DNA of 39,712 nucleotides. It comes from Oscillospiraceae bacterium (lineage in GTDB: Bacteria; Bacillota; Clostridia; Oscillospirales; Ruminococcaceae). The notes under the pieces are model-generated. The model was given only the letters and a program-made list of their open reading frames with translations. It did not search any database and was not told the DNA's origin. The stretch spans positions 1 to 39,712 of the forward strand of contig JAILIG010000039.1 in assembly GCA_024695445.1 (NCBI GenBank), in the 5' to 3' direction. The translations under genes and the position numbers were made by a program. This document shows positions 33,107 through 39,712 of this stretch, piece by piece. The number at the start of each line of letters is the position of its first letter. Position 1 is the stretch's first letter.

Positions 33107-34546
33107 ATGGATCAGCCAAGCGTTTTGAGAACAGCCCGAATGGGCGGATTTGTGAAAGAGGATGTACTGAAATACATCGACGAACTGAATTCTAAAATCT
33201 ATGCACTCGAGGAAGAACGCGACGAGTGGAAGGAAAAAGCTGCTTCCGGCGGCGGAATGACCGAGACCAGAGAGCAGGAGTATGAAGCTGAGCTTTCCCG
33301 TCTTCGCGGCGAACTCGGAACCACGAAAAACCAGCTCCGCGCAGCACAGGAGGAACTGAAAAACCGTCCTGTGATCGAAGGCGGCGAGTCTGCGGGTGCA
33401 ACGGAGGAACTGCTCCAGCTGAGACAGCAGGCTGCGGCGGCTGCCGAGCAGCTGACCAATGCCAATGCCGATCTGGAAGCATCCCGTGCGGAAACCCAGC
33501 TCGCACAGGAGGAAGCTTCGGAGCTTCAGGCGCAGGTTGCACAGCTCCGCGATGAAGTCGCAAGACTGAACGGCGATATTGAAGTCCTTCGTTCGACGGC
33601 CGGCGATGCCGGTGCGGCGGAGGCGGTTGTGGCAGAGCTTCAGGCAAAGCTGACGGATGCGACTGCTGAGGTCACCTCCCTGACGGCTGAACTCGAAGCC
33701 AAGAAGGCCATGATCGAGGAGCAGGCAGGTCTCTCCAGCGAGGCCGATATGCAGAAGCTCGCCGAGTATGAGGCGCTGCTCTCTGAGCAGACCAGCCAGC
33801 TGGCCGACAAGGACCGCGAGATTGAACAGCTGAATCAGCAGGTTGCCGAGCTGAAGGAAAACAGCAACGATTCCAGCTTCGATATGAGCGCACTCTTCAT
33901 GGAGGCGCAGATGACTGCGAAGAAGGTTGCGTCCGAGGCGCGCAGCAAGGCTGATAAGCTGACGAAGGATGCACAGGCACAGGCCGATGCAATCGTCAGC
34001 GAGGCGAATGCCAAGGCAGAGCAGACCGTTTCGGATGCCGAGAAGAAGGCCGCGGATATGATCGCAGAGGCCGACGCCAAGGCGACCGAGACCGTTGCAA
34101 ACGCCGATGCCGAGGCAGAGCGCAAGATCAATGAGGCGGATGCAAAGGCCATTCAGACCGTTGCAGATGCAGAGGCTTCCGTCCGCGATTCCGTGCAGGA
34201 AGCGGAGGCACGCAACAAGAGATCGACCGAGACTGCCCGTACAGTCCGTGCGCTGCTGCGCAGTGAGATTGATGCAGTTTCCAAGAAGTTCAACGAAATG
34301 ACGCTGATCCTCGACAATCTTTCCAGCCAGGCAGGCAGCCGTCTGTCCGAGGCCAAGAGCGTGATTACCGATGCGCGCAATACCGTCAACGATGACGACG
34401 ATGTGCCGGCGTTCGAGAGCTTCGACGAAGTCGCTTCCAAGAGCAGCTTCGGCAAGAGCGGCGATAAGAAGGATGCCGATTTCGGTTCGAGCTTTGATGA
34501 GCTGACCGAGATGGCGGGCGAGAGCAGCGACGGCTGGAACAGCTGA
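33107..34546 (+). CDS. DivIVA-like coiled-coil protein with 11-residue repeats
   Basis: A 479-residue protein, almost entirely coiled coil. The N-terminus (RTARMGGFVKEDVLKYIDELNSKI) resembles the DivIVA/GpsB membrane-binding start, where a short loop with aromatic and basic residues precedes a coiled coil. Residues about 30-250 are heptad-rich; a short break (ENSNDSSFDMSALFMEAQ) is followed at 267-376 by ten consecutive 11-residue units, then another helix and an acidic, Ser-rich tail. DivIVA proteins mark poles and septa and recruit division or sporulation factors. The ftsZ-distal position supports this; the exact class is uncertain. Start ATG 10 nt after TTGGAG. Confidence 0.8.
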   Translation: MDQPSVLRTARMGGFVKEDVLKYIDELNSKIYALEEERDEWKEKAASGGGMTETREQEYEAELSRLRGELGTTKNQLRAAQEELKNRPVIEGGESAGATEELLQLRQQAAAAAEQLTNANADLEASRAETQLAQEEASELQAQVAQLRDEVARLNGDIEVLRSTAGDAGAAEAVVAELQAKLTDATAEVTSLTAELEAKKAMIEEQAGLSSEADMQKLAEYEALLSEQTSQLADKDREIEQLNQQVAELKENSNDSSFDMSALFMEAQMTAKKVASEARSKADKLTKDAQAQADAIVSEANAKAEQTVSDAEKKAADMIAEADAKATETVANADAEAERKINEADAKAIQTVADAEASVRDSVQEAEARNKRSTETARTVRALLRSEIDAVSKKFNEMTLILDNLSSQAGSRLSEAKSVITDARNTVNDDDDVPAFESFDEVASKSSFGKSGDKKDADFGSSFDELTEMAGESSDGWNS

Positions 34547-34549
34547 TTC

Positions 34550-35113
34550 ATGGATTATCATTGTCATGTATCCGAGTTGCCGGCAATCGTGCGGGAGCAG
34601 CAGCTCCTGCACGCCGGCGACCGGGTGTTCCTTTCCGGAACCGTTTATACCTCCCGCGATGCCGCCCATAAGCGTATTGCAGCCGCGATGCGCGGGGAGG
34701 GCAGTCTGCCGTATCCGCTCAGGGATGCGGTAATCTATTATGCGGGACCGACAGCGGCACCGCCCGGCCGCCCGATCGGCGCCTGCGGCCCGACAACCTC
34801 AAGCAGAATGGATCCTTATGCGCCCATGCTGCTGGATGCCGGCTTGCTTGCGATGATCGGAAAAGGGGAGCGCTCCGAGGCTGTCTGTGAAGCAATCCGG
34901 CGCAACCGCGCTGTATATTTTTGCGCGGTCGGCGGGGCAGGCGCACTGGCTGCGTCCCACATTACGGCGTGTGAGGTCATCGCGTATGAGGACCTCGGAT
35001 GTGAGTCGGTCAAGCGGCTGACCTTTTCGTCATTCCCGCTTCTGACCGCGATCGATTCCCACGGCGGAAACCTGTTTCAGGACGGCAGAGCGGCATTTTC
35101 GCAGTCCGGCTGA
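34550..35113 (+). CDS. Class I fumarase/tartrate dehydratase-type beta subunit
   Basis: A 187-residue protein matching the C-terminal/beta part of Fe-S hydro-lyases (fumarase A/B, L-tartrate dehydratase beta). Recognisable are DAVIYYAGPTAAPPGRPIGACGPTTSSRMDPY, given here in parts as YYAGP, PIGACGPTTS and RMDPY, and AVYFCAVGGAGALAA. The [4Fe-4S]-binding alpha subunit that should accompany it is not in the window. It begins 3 nt after the divIVA-like stop without a strong ribosome binding site, suggesting coupling to that gene. It may pair with an alpha subunit encoded elsewhere. Confidence 0.85.
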   Translation: MDYHCHVSELPAIVREQQLLHAGDRVFLSGTVYTSRDAAHKRIAAAMRGEGSLPYPLRDAVIYYAGPTAAPPGRPIGACGPTTSSRMDPYAPMLLDAGLLAMIGKGERSEAVCEAIRRNRAVYFCAVGGAGALAASHITACEVIAYEDLGCESVKRLTFSSFPLLTAIDSHGGNLFQDGRAAFSQSG

Positions 35114-35199
35114 TTCAGCCGAATTCACAATTTTACTTGTTGAAAGATATGCAAATTGCCGTTTTGTTGCGAAATGAACAGGAAATTTCACATTATCTC

Positions 35200-35228
35200 T
35201 TGACAAATATCCGCTTTTCGGATATGAT
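35200..35228 (+). promoter_or_regulatory. Sigma-A-type promoter of the sigma factor gene
   Basis: Consensus TTGACA (35200-35205), 17-nt spacer, TATGAT (35223-35228), preceded by an AT-rich stretch (35120-35199) and followed by a leader of about 93 nt. Confidence 0.8.
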
Positions 35229-35327
35229 GTAATCAGGTCATTATCTGCCTTCGGCGGTTCTGCGCAGCAGGCGGATTTGACGGGTTGACTGCAAGCAGCA
35301 CGGCCGCGGGACGGTGAGGAGGTTTCG

Positions 35328-35930
35328 ATGGAAGAGTATTCTGTTGAAGCACTTTCTGCATTGTCTGACGAGGCTTTGGTCGCTGTCATGCGGGAGCAAC
35401 CGCAGGCAGATTCGGTTTTAATTCTGCGCTACCGGCAGCTTGTGCTGCGGATCGCCTCTGACTACGCTGCTTCGGCGGCGGATGCGGAGGATTATGTGCA
35501 GGAGGGACTGATCGGACTGCTGACGGCTGTTTCTGCTTATGATCCCGACCGTGCAGCGAGCTTTCGTACCTTTGCAGCGGTGTGTATCCGGAACCGCATC
35601 CGGAATGCAGTGCGTGCCGCGCATCCTTCTGACCGGCCGGTCGGACTGTCTCTGGACGATCCGGACATCGGCGCAGAATCCCTGCTCGCGGACGATGAGG
35701 AATCGCCGGAGCAGCTTTATCTGACGAAGGAGCGAGTCACCGAGCTGTACCGGGAGCTGACGGATGTGCTGAGCAGACAGGAGCGGGAGGTCATCTGTCT
35801 GGCGGCGGGCGGTTTTTCGTATCGGGAAATTGCCGGGCGTCTGCATATCTCCGAAAAGAGCGTGGACAACGCAGTTCAGCGTGGCCGGCGCAAACTCCGA
35901 GCTGTCCGGAGCCGCGGGGAGGAATCCTGA
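35328..35930 (+). CDS. SigH-like RNA polymerase sigma-70 family factor
   Basis: A 200-residue alternative sigma factor. Region 2 is clear (DAEDYVQEGLIGLLTAVSAYDP then FRTFAAVCIRNRIRNAVRAA), followed by a short linker and region 4 with a helix-turn-helix (SRQEREVICLAAGGFSYREIAGRLHISEKSVDNAVQRGRRKL, in parts). The SEKSVDNAVQRGRRKLRA end is characteristic of SigH (Spo0H), the early stationary-phase and sporulation factor, so SigH is the best guess; another small sigma of the SigH/SigI type cannot be excluded. No anti-sigma gene lies next to it. Start ATG after GAGGAGG. Confidence 0.85.
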   Translation: MEEYSVEALSALSDEALVAVMREQPQADSVLILRYRQLVLRIASDYAASAADAEDYVQEGLIGLLTAVSAYDPDRAASFRTFAAVCIRNRIRNAVRAAHPSDRPVGLSLDDPDIGAESLLADDEESPEQLYLTKERVTELYRELTDVLSRQEREVICLAAGGFSYREIAGRLHISEKSVDNAVQRGRRKLRAVRSRGEES

Positions 35931-35944
35931 CGGGATGACAGCCG

Positions 35945-36175
35945 CAGAACGCTGCACAGAACGGCAGACGGTCTGTCCGCACAGTCCGGTTGACTGTCCC
36001 TCCGAGGGTGGGGCCATTGGGCGACCCTGAAATCACATGACCCGGCAGCATTTCTTCCAGCGCGTGTGAAGCTTTTCACCTGCAAACACCTTCGCTTCGA
36101 GGGCAATGCCCGCAGCGATGATCAGCAACCAGTGGTGGCGCAAATACGACCGCGGTCCAAAATTCAAGAATCGAG
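35945..36175 (+). ncRNA. Candidate structured non-coding RNA
   Basis: About 230 nt between the sigma factor and a zinc-ribbon gene without a coding frame that has a ribosome binding site. Pairings visible from about 36003: AGGGT/ACCCT (36005-36028); TCACATG/CGTGTGA (36033-36039 with 36062-36068, one G-U); CTGC/GCAG around CCTTCG-CTT-CGAGGG (36080-36114); GTGGT...ACCGC near the 3' end (36132-36154), closed by the self-complementary GACCGCGGTC. CATTG (36015) can also pair with CAATG (36104), a possible pseudoknot. It resembles a large Firmicute RNA of the raiA-motif kind, but I cannot confirm the family. No promoter is visible, so it may be cut from the sigma factor mRNA. Confidence 0.5.
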
Positions 36176-36185
36176 GAAAAACCAA

Positions 36186-36464
36186 ATGTTTGAAGACAGA
36201 ACCTTAATCTGCAATGAGTGCGGACAGGAATTCGTATTCACCGCCGGTGAGCAGGAGTTCTACCAGGAAAAGGGCTTCACCAATGATCCGAAGAAGTGCA
36301 AGGCTTGCCGTGACGCAAGAAAGAACGCAGGCAGAACCGAGCGCGAGACCTTCACCGCTGTTTGTGCAAACTGCGGCCGTGAGGCAAGAGTGCCGTTCCG
36401 TCCGAAGGAGGATCGTGCGGTTTACTGCAGCGAGTGCTATGCACAGATGAAGAATCAGGAGTAA
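36186..36464 (+). CDS. Small zinc-ribbon protein
   Basis: A 92-residue protein with three CxxC knuckles plus a fourth: CNECGQEF, CKACRDARK, CANCGREARVPF and CSECYAQM, consistent with two zinc ribbons of the probable zinc-binding domain type. FYQEKGFTNDPKKCKACR is the typical first-domain continuation. Such proteins are abundant in Clostridia and may bind nucleic acid or ribosomes; function is not established. ATG 36186 follows GAGGA at 8 nt; a longer frame from 36066 runs through the structured RNA and is not used. Confidence 0.88.
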   Translation: MFEDRTLICNECGQEFVFTAGEQEFYQEKGFTNDPKKCKACRDARKNAGRTERETFTAVCANCGREARVPFRPKEDRAVYCSECYAQMKNQE

Positions 36465-36475
36465 TCTGATTACAA

Positions 36476-36510
36476 GGCTGGGCACGGTTTTGATCGTGCC
36501 CGGCTTTCTT
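36476..36510 (+). terminator. Intrinsic terminator after the zinc-ribbon gene
   Basis: Stem GCTGGGCACG (36477-36486) / CGTGCCCGGC (36495-36504) with one G-U pair, 8-nt loop, followed by TTTCTT. The imperfect T tract suggests partial read-through into the next gene 20 nt on. Confidence 0.75.
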
Positions 36511-36529
36511 AATGAAAGGAATGCTTGCT

Positions 36530-36727
36530 ATGGAAATCACAAAAGATACCGTGATCGGCGAAATCCTCGATACCGATCCTTCGACCGCACCCTTCTTCCT
36601 TGAGATGGGAATGCACTGCCTCGGCTGCCCGGCCTCGCGCGGCGAGTCGATTGAGCAGGCCTGTGCGGTTCACGGCGTCAGCGCAGATGAGCTGGTCGCA
36701 AAGCTGAATGCACATCTCAGCAAATAA
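36530..36727 (+). CDS. DUF1858 redox-disulfide domain protein
   Basis: A 65-residue single-domain protein of the DUF1858 (ScdA-N-like) type. The hallmark is MGMHCLGCPASRGESIEQAC with the CxxC pair, followed by HGVSADELVAKLN. Related domains occur beside hybrid-cluster and iron-sulfur repair proteins, so a redox or Fe-S role is plausible but unproven. ATG 36530 (MEITKDTV) is 9 nt after AAAGGA; an in-frame ATG at 36512 precedes that site. It is enclosed by terminators on both sides. Confidence 0.92.
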   Translation: MEITKDTVIGEILDTDPSTAPFFLEMGMHCLGCPASRGESIEQACAVHGVSADELVAKLNAHLSK

Positions 36728-36739
36728 TCCAGTCCGCCG

Positions 36740-36775
36740 GACTGCCGCCGGTTTGCAGGGCGGCAGTCTTTTTTT
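36740..36775 (+). terminator. Intrinsic terminator after the DUF1858 gene
   Basis: Perfect 10-bp GC-rich stem GACTGCCGCC (36740-36749) / GGCGGCAGTC (36759-36768), 9-nt loop, seven T. Confidence 0.9.
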
Positions 36776-36799
36776 GTCCCGTGAAAGAGAGGAGCAGAG

Positions 36800-37978
36800 A
36801 TGAACCGTAAAGAACTGAGTGAAATCCGGAATCATTTCAACCCGGAAGCAAAATATTTTATCATGCACCGTGTCCTGACGGCGTACATCGACGGGCAGCA
36901 GAATGTCCGCGGCGTCTGTCTGCGGAATGCCTCGTCGATCCCGACCGCAGAGAGCCAGATTTTATACGATACGATGAAGCGCGTGCTGAACACAAGCCTC
37001 GGCAAGCAGAGCACGGAGCTGCCGTTCCGCAATCACGCCTACGGCGAGGACGGCGCGCAGACCTTCCTGACGGCGGTACTGAAATCCGGACTGAAGCAGG
37101 AGGATGCTGCGCTCGATTTTCTGGGCAAGCTCGCGTCCGCACTGGAATCCGACGAGCCGTATGCGGTTCTCGCGGCGTACTGTCAGTACGATCCGCCGCG
37201 GAAGAATAAAATGGACGAGCTGGACGAGGAAAACTCCGACCGCGTGTTCCGGTATCTGGTCTGTGCGCTCTGCCCGATCAAAAAGGCGGAGGGCACGCTG
37301 GTTTACAATCATTCCGACGACGAGATTCTCCGGCTGGAAAACCCGAACGCGATCATCAGCAAGGCACCGATGGACGGCTTTTTCTTCCCGGTGTTCTCCG
37401 ACCGCGCAACGGATGTCCACCATGTGCTCTACTACACGAAAACGCCGAATGCACCGAACGAGAATCTCGTTGACACATTTCTGGAATGTGATGTGGAGCC
37501 GACGATTGAGGCGGAGCAGGACGACATGAAGCAGGTGCTCGACACGCTGCTCGGCGACGACCTGACCTACGAGACCGTGACGGCGGTGAACGAGAAGCTG
37601 GAGCAGATCGTGGCAAAGAACAAGACCGACGATGCGCCGACCGAGGTGACGGGCAGAATTCTGCACCGGATGCTTTCGGAGGCGGGTGTGCCGGAGGAGC
37701 GTCTGACGCGGACCGAGGAGGTCTTTGCGGAGACCGTCGGCACAACGCTGAAGCCGGAGCGTCTGGTTTCGCCGAAAACGGTCATCCGGACGCCGGAAAT
37801 CGTCGTCAATGTCAAGAACGAGGCGAAGGACAAGGTACGGCTTGACCAGATCAACGGCCGCCACTGCATGGTCATCGAGCTGGACGACGCCGTGATTGAG
37901 GTCAACGGCTACGACCTCAAGGTGCCGGGCGTGCGCGATGATTCCGCGGCACCGTGGGAGGAAACGCCGATTGGCTGA
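36800..37978 (+). CDS. DUF4317 family protein
   Basis: A 392-residue soluble protein that fits the DUF4317 family of Clostridia: N-terminus MNRKELSEIRNHFNPE, then YIDGQQNVRG and SQILYDTMKRVLNTSLGKQ. The middle has LYYTKTPNAPNENLVDTFLEC and the C-terminus a helical then beta segment with VEVNGYDLKVPG-like sequence. No membrane helix or signal peptide. Function unknown. ATG follows GAGAGGAG. No promoter is visible in the 24 nt after the preceding terminator, so transcription must come by read-through or from a weak promoter. Confidence 0.9.
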   Translation: MNRKELSEIRNHFNPEAKYFIMHRVLTAYIDGQQNVRGVCLRNASSIPTAESQILYDTMKRVLNTSLGKQSTELPFRNHAYGEDGAQTFLTAVLKSGLKQEDAALDFLGKLASALESDEPYAVLAAYCQYDPPRKNKMDELDEENSDRVFRYLVCALCPIKKAEGTLVYNHSDDEILRLENPNAIISKAPMDGFFFPVFSDRATDVHHVLYYTKTPNAPNENLVDTFLECDVEPTIEAEQDDMKQVLDTLLGDDLTYETVTAVNEKLEQIVAKNKTDDAPTEVTGRILHRMLSEAGVPEERLTRTEEVFAETVGTTLKPERLVSPKTVIRTPEIVVNVKNEAKDKVRLDQINGRHCMVIELDDAVIEVNGYDLKVPGVRDDSAAPWEETPIG

Positions 37979-37999
37979 GGCTTATGAAGGAGTATTATG

Positions 38000-38443
38000 A
38001 TGAAGAAACAGAAGCTGATTGGGATGTTGGCAGTCTCTTTGCTGCTGCCGTGTCTGCTCTGCGGATGCGGCACACCGGAGCTGACCGCTCCGCATTACGG
38101 GACCTATTACCTGAACGGGGAGCAGAGCGAAGAAGCGGAGGCTGTCGTGCTGACAGAGTCGGAATTTCAGTTTGTAAACTGCGATACAAACTATTACCTT
38201 TCGTTTCTGATGCGCGGGCTGGAAGGGATGGATGTTGACCTGAACCAATACCGGGAAAAGGCGCTCAGCTGTATGGCTGCGCCCTATTCCTATGAATTCC
38301 GGCAGGGTGACGACACATATTTTCTCTCTGTACTGGATTTTGACGGAACAGGGGAGGCAAATCTGAAAGTCGAATATCAGGAAGAAAAAAAGCAGGCAAA
38401 GCTTACGGTCAGGGACAAAGCATTCATTTGCAGCATCCCGTGA
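38000..38443 (+). CDS. Small predicted lipoprotein of unknown function
   Basis: A 147-residue protein with a lipoprotein signal: KKQK, hydrophobic stretch LIGMLAVSLLLPCLL, then lipobox LCGC with the modified Cys at residue 23. The mature part is short, acidic and beta-looking (YGTYYLNGEQSEEAEAVVLTES, SVLDFDGTGEANLKVEYQEE). I do not recognise a family. Two adjacent ATG codons exist; the second (38000) is 7 nt from AAGGAG and preferred over 37997. It follows DUF4317 by 21 nt and probably shares its transcript. Confidence 0.8.
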   Translation: MKKQKLIGMLAVSLLLPCLLCGCGTPELTAPHYGTYYLNGEQSEEAEAVVLTESEFQFVNCDTNYYLSFLMRGLEGMDVDLNQYREKALSCMAAPYSYEFRQGDDTYFLSVLDFDGTGEANLKVEYQEEKKQAKLTVRDKAFICSIP

Positions 38444-38458
38444 ATCTGAACAGGAAAC

Positions 38459-38754
38459 AACGAGGCATTCCCTATTGAGAATGCCTCGTCAGTCTGTCGA
38501 AAAAGTTACCATCGTCTTTTTAGGGGGACGCCCTCTATCGCAGGGCGTCCCCCTCTTGCCGCTCTGCGGCAATTCACCCCCTTGCGGAGCTCTTATCAAG
38601 TCCAGAGTGTTTCGCGCTCTGCGGAGCGCGATGAGGGGCGCTGCCCCTCAACCCTGCAAGCTTTTTGAAAAAAGCTCGACCAAAAACTTTAGTTTGGGCT
38701 CCCGGCGGGTTGATCGACAAGCTGACGAGGCATCCCTTTTGCGAATGCCTCGTT
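38459..38754. repeat. Hairpin-rich intergenic element with inverted terminal repeats (MITE-like)
   Basis: A 296-bp element between two convergent genes. Its ends are inverse copies of about 41 nt: each reads inward as AACGAGGCATTC, a loop of about 10 nt, ATGCCTCGTCAG, two variable bases, TGTCGA. Inside are perfect stems: AGGGGGACGCCCT/AGGGCGTCCCCCT (38521-38553), TTGCCGC/GCGGCAA, GCGCTC/GAGCGC, GAGGGGC/GCCCCTC and AGCTTTTT/AAAAAGCT. No coding frame is supported. It may be a mobile or dispersed repeat and may terminate both genes; copy number is unknown. Confidence 0.6.
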
Positions 38755-38761
38755 TTCTGCG

Positions 38762-39712
38762 TCAGCGCGGATTCCAGTTCCCCTGTGACAACTTTCGCAG
38801 CAGCACGGAGAGATCGGCCGCCGAAAGCTGCTGATCGCCGTTCATGTCGGCATTTTCCAGGCCGGGCTGCGTGAGCACCGCGGCAGAATCCTCTGCCAGC
38901 AGCCGCATCAGCAGTATGGCGTCCGCGAGGCTGACCGTTCCGTTTGCGCTGACATCGCCCTTTGATATGTAGGTGTGACCGCTGTGTCCGCAGGCGGGGA
39001 GATTCCGCAGATAGCAGTCGTTCGGGGGATTGTGCGTCAGGGACATTTCCTCCAGCGACAGCGCAAAGAAGCTGTGATTGGTCGGAAATGTCCAGGAGTT
39101 GTCCCAGGTCGGATCCGTGTAGACGCAATCGCCGTCCATCCATTGCAGCACCCATGCGTGTCCGTCGCCGCCGGTAAATCCGGTGATGATCCATGCGGGA
39201 ATGCCGGCACGGCGCAGCAGCAGGGCGTAGGCATTTGCGAAGCCGTGGCAGATCGCTTCTCCCATGACCAGCGCACCGTATGCAGTCTGGTCATCCTGTG
39301 TCTTCCGTCCGGATGCATCCATGGAGAATTCATATCGGGTGTGCGTTGCCACATAATCGTGCAGATACAGAGATTTTGCGTAGTCCGTGTCGGCAGTGGG
39401 CGGCATTCCCGCCAGAATGGCGTCCGCCTTGTCGTCCAGTGCCTTTTTGCATTCGCGCAGACGGGCAACGGTTTCTTCATTCACGGGCTGCGGCTCGGCC
39501 ATGCCGGGGATCAGCAGCTTCATCTCGATGACCGTATCGCCGTTTGCAGACTGCTGTGCCAACATATCCGAGCAGATGTAAAACAGCTCCGGATCGTACT
39601 GAAAATAAGTCAGGACGGCCTGCTGCACATCTTCATAGGGCACGCCGGCGCTTTTCGGAAACCGAATATCAAATTGCAGGTTCCGGAAGCTCTCCGCCAT
39701 TTGCTGATAAAC
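38762..39712 (-). CDS. Transglutaminase-like protein with C-terminal dockerin, 3' part
   Basis: The frame is open to the right edge, so the N-terminus, including any signal peptide, is missing; 316 residues are visible. The transglutaminase-like domain has a complete Cys-His-Asp triad: GEAICHGFANAYALLLRRAG, GDGHAWVLQ and YTDPTWD. The last 65 residues form a type I-like dockerin with two calcium-loop repeats, GDVSANGTVSLADAILLMR and ADMNGDQQLSAADLSVLLRK; the first loop is degenerate. Dockerins bind cohesins on scaffoldins, so the protein is probably exported and cellulosome- or surface-attached, acting as a peptidase or amidase-like enzyme. An in-frame ATG at 39700 is not a convincing start. 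Confidence 0.88.
   Translation of the reverse strand, partial: VYQQMAESFRNLQFDIRFPKSAGVPYEDVQQAVLTYFQYDPELFYICSDMLAQQSANGDTVIEMKLLIPGMAEPQPVNEETVARLRECKKALDDKADAILAGMPPTADTDYAKSLYLHDYVATHTRYEFSMDASGRKTQDDQTAYGALVMGEAICHGFANAYALLLRRAGIPAWIITGFTGGDGHAWVLQWMDGDCVYTDPTWDNSWTFPTNHSFFALSLEEMSLTHNPPNDCYLRNLPACGHSGHTYISKGDVSANGTVSLADAILLMRLLAEDSAAVLTQPGLENADMNGDQQLSAADLSVLLRKLSQGNWNPR

Noticed and set aside
33074-34669. A 531-codon minus-strand open frame
   Set aside because: Mirror of the repeat-rich DivIVA-like gene; its Leu/Cys/Gly periodicity reflects the sense-strand repeats.
38459-38490. Simple terminator of the lipoprotein gene
   Set aside because: The 10-bp stem is not followed by a T tract, and an inverse copy with shared flanks occurs 250 bp away, so a repeat end is the better description; it may still stop transcription.

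Overview
The window looks like a chromosomal segment from a fairly GC-rich Clostridia, most likely a Ruminococcus-like member of the Oscillospiraceae/Ruminococcaceae. The reasons are a PolC-type replicase, a PASTA-bearing division PBP, a SigH-like sigma factor, a DUF4317 protein, strong AGGAGG-type ribosome binding sites, and a dockerin-bearing transglutaminase-like protein of the kind found in cellulosome-forming ruminococci. This assignment is inferred from gene content and style; no database search was possible. I saw no tRNA, rRNA, CRISPR array, insertion sequence or prophage.

Left half (1-16.7 kb), all on the minus strand. Reading in the direction of transcription, it begins with a two-component pair (response regulator, then histidine kinase, 16728-14891). 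Next is a lipid-carrier, isoprenoid and replication operon: pyrH, frr, uppS, cdsA, dxr, rseP, a four-helix membrane protein, ispG, a small unknown protein and polC (14707-2875). A separate histidine operon follows: hisZ, hisG and hisD, with hisD running off the left edge. The his promoter starts immediately after the polC stop and is covered by three phased 18-bp inverted repeats, the clearest operator array in the window.

Right half (17.3-34.5 kb), plus strand. This is a division and cell-wall (dcw) cluster with a strong promoter and a long structured leader: mraZ, rsmH, an ftsL-like gene with a very long cytoplasmic extension, a SpoVD/FtsI-like PBP with two PASTA domains, murE, mraY, ftsW, a tandem-NUDIX protein, murG, murA, divIB/ftsQ and ftsZ, then a terminator and a divIVA-like coiled-coil gene. 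murF, murD, murC, murB and ftsA are absent from this locus. A cluster of DnaA-box-like 9-mers lies between murA and divIB. Together the two halves supply the undecaprenyl carrier and isoprenoid precursors (dxr, ispG, uppS), phospholipid precursor (cdsA) and UMP-derived nucleotides (pyrH) on one side, and the lipid II and divisome machinery that uses them on the other.

Distal right part (34.5-39.7 kb). It holds an orphan beta-type Fe-S hydro-lyase subunit, a SigH-like sigma factor with its own promoter, and a non-coding stretch of about 230 nt that looks like a structured RNA. Then come a small zinc-ribbon protein, a DUF1858 redox-disulfide protein and a DUF4317 protein separated by two intrinsic terminators, a small lipoprotein, a 296-bp hairpin-rich element with inverted terminal repeats, and on the minus strand the 3' part of a transglutaminase-like protein with a C-terminal dockerin that runs off the right edge.
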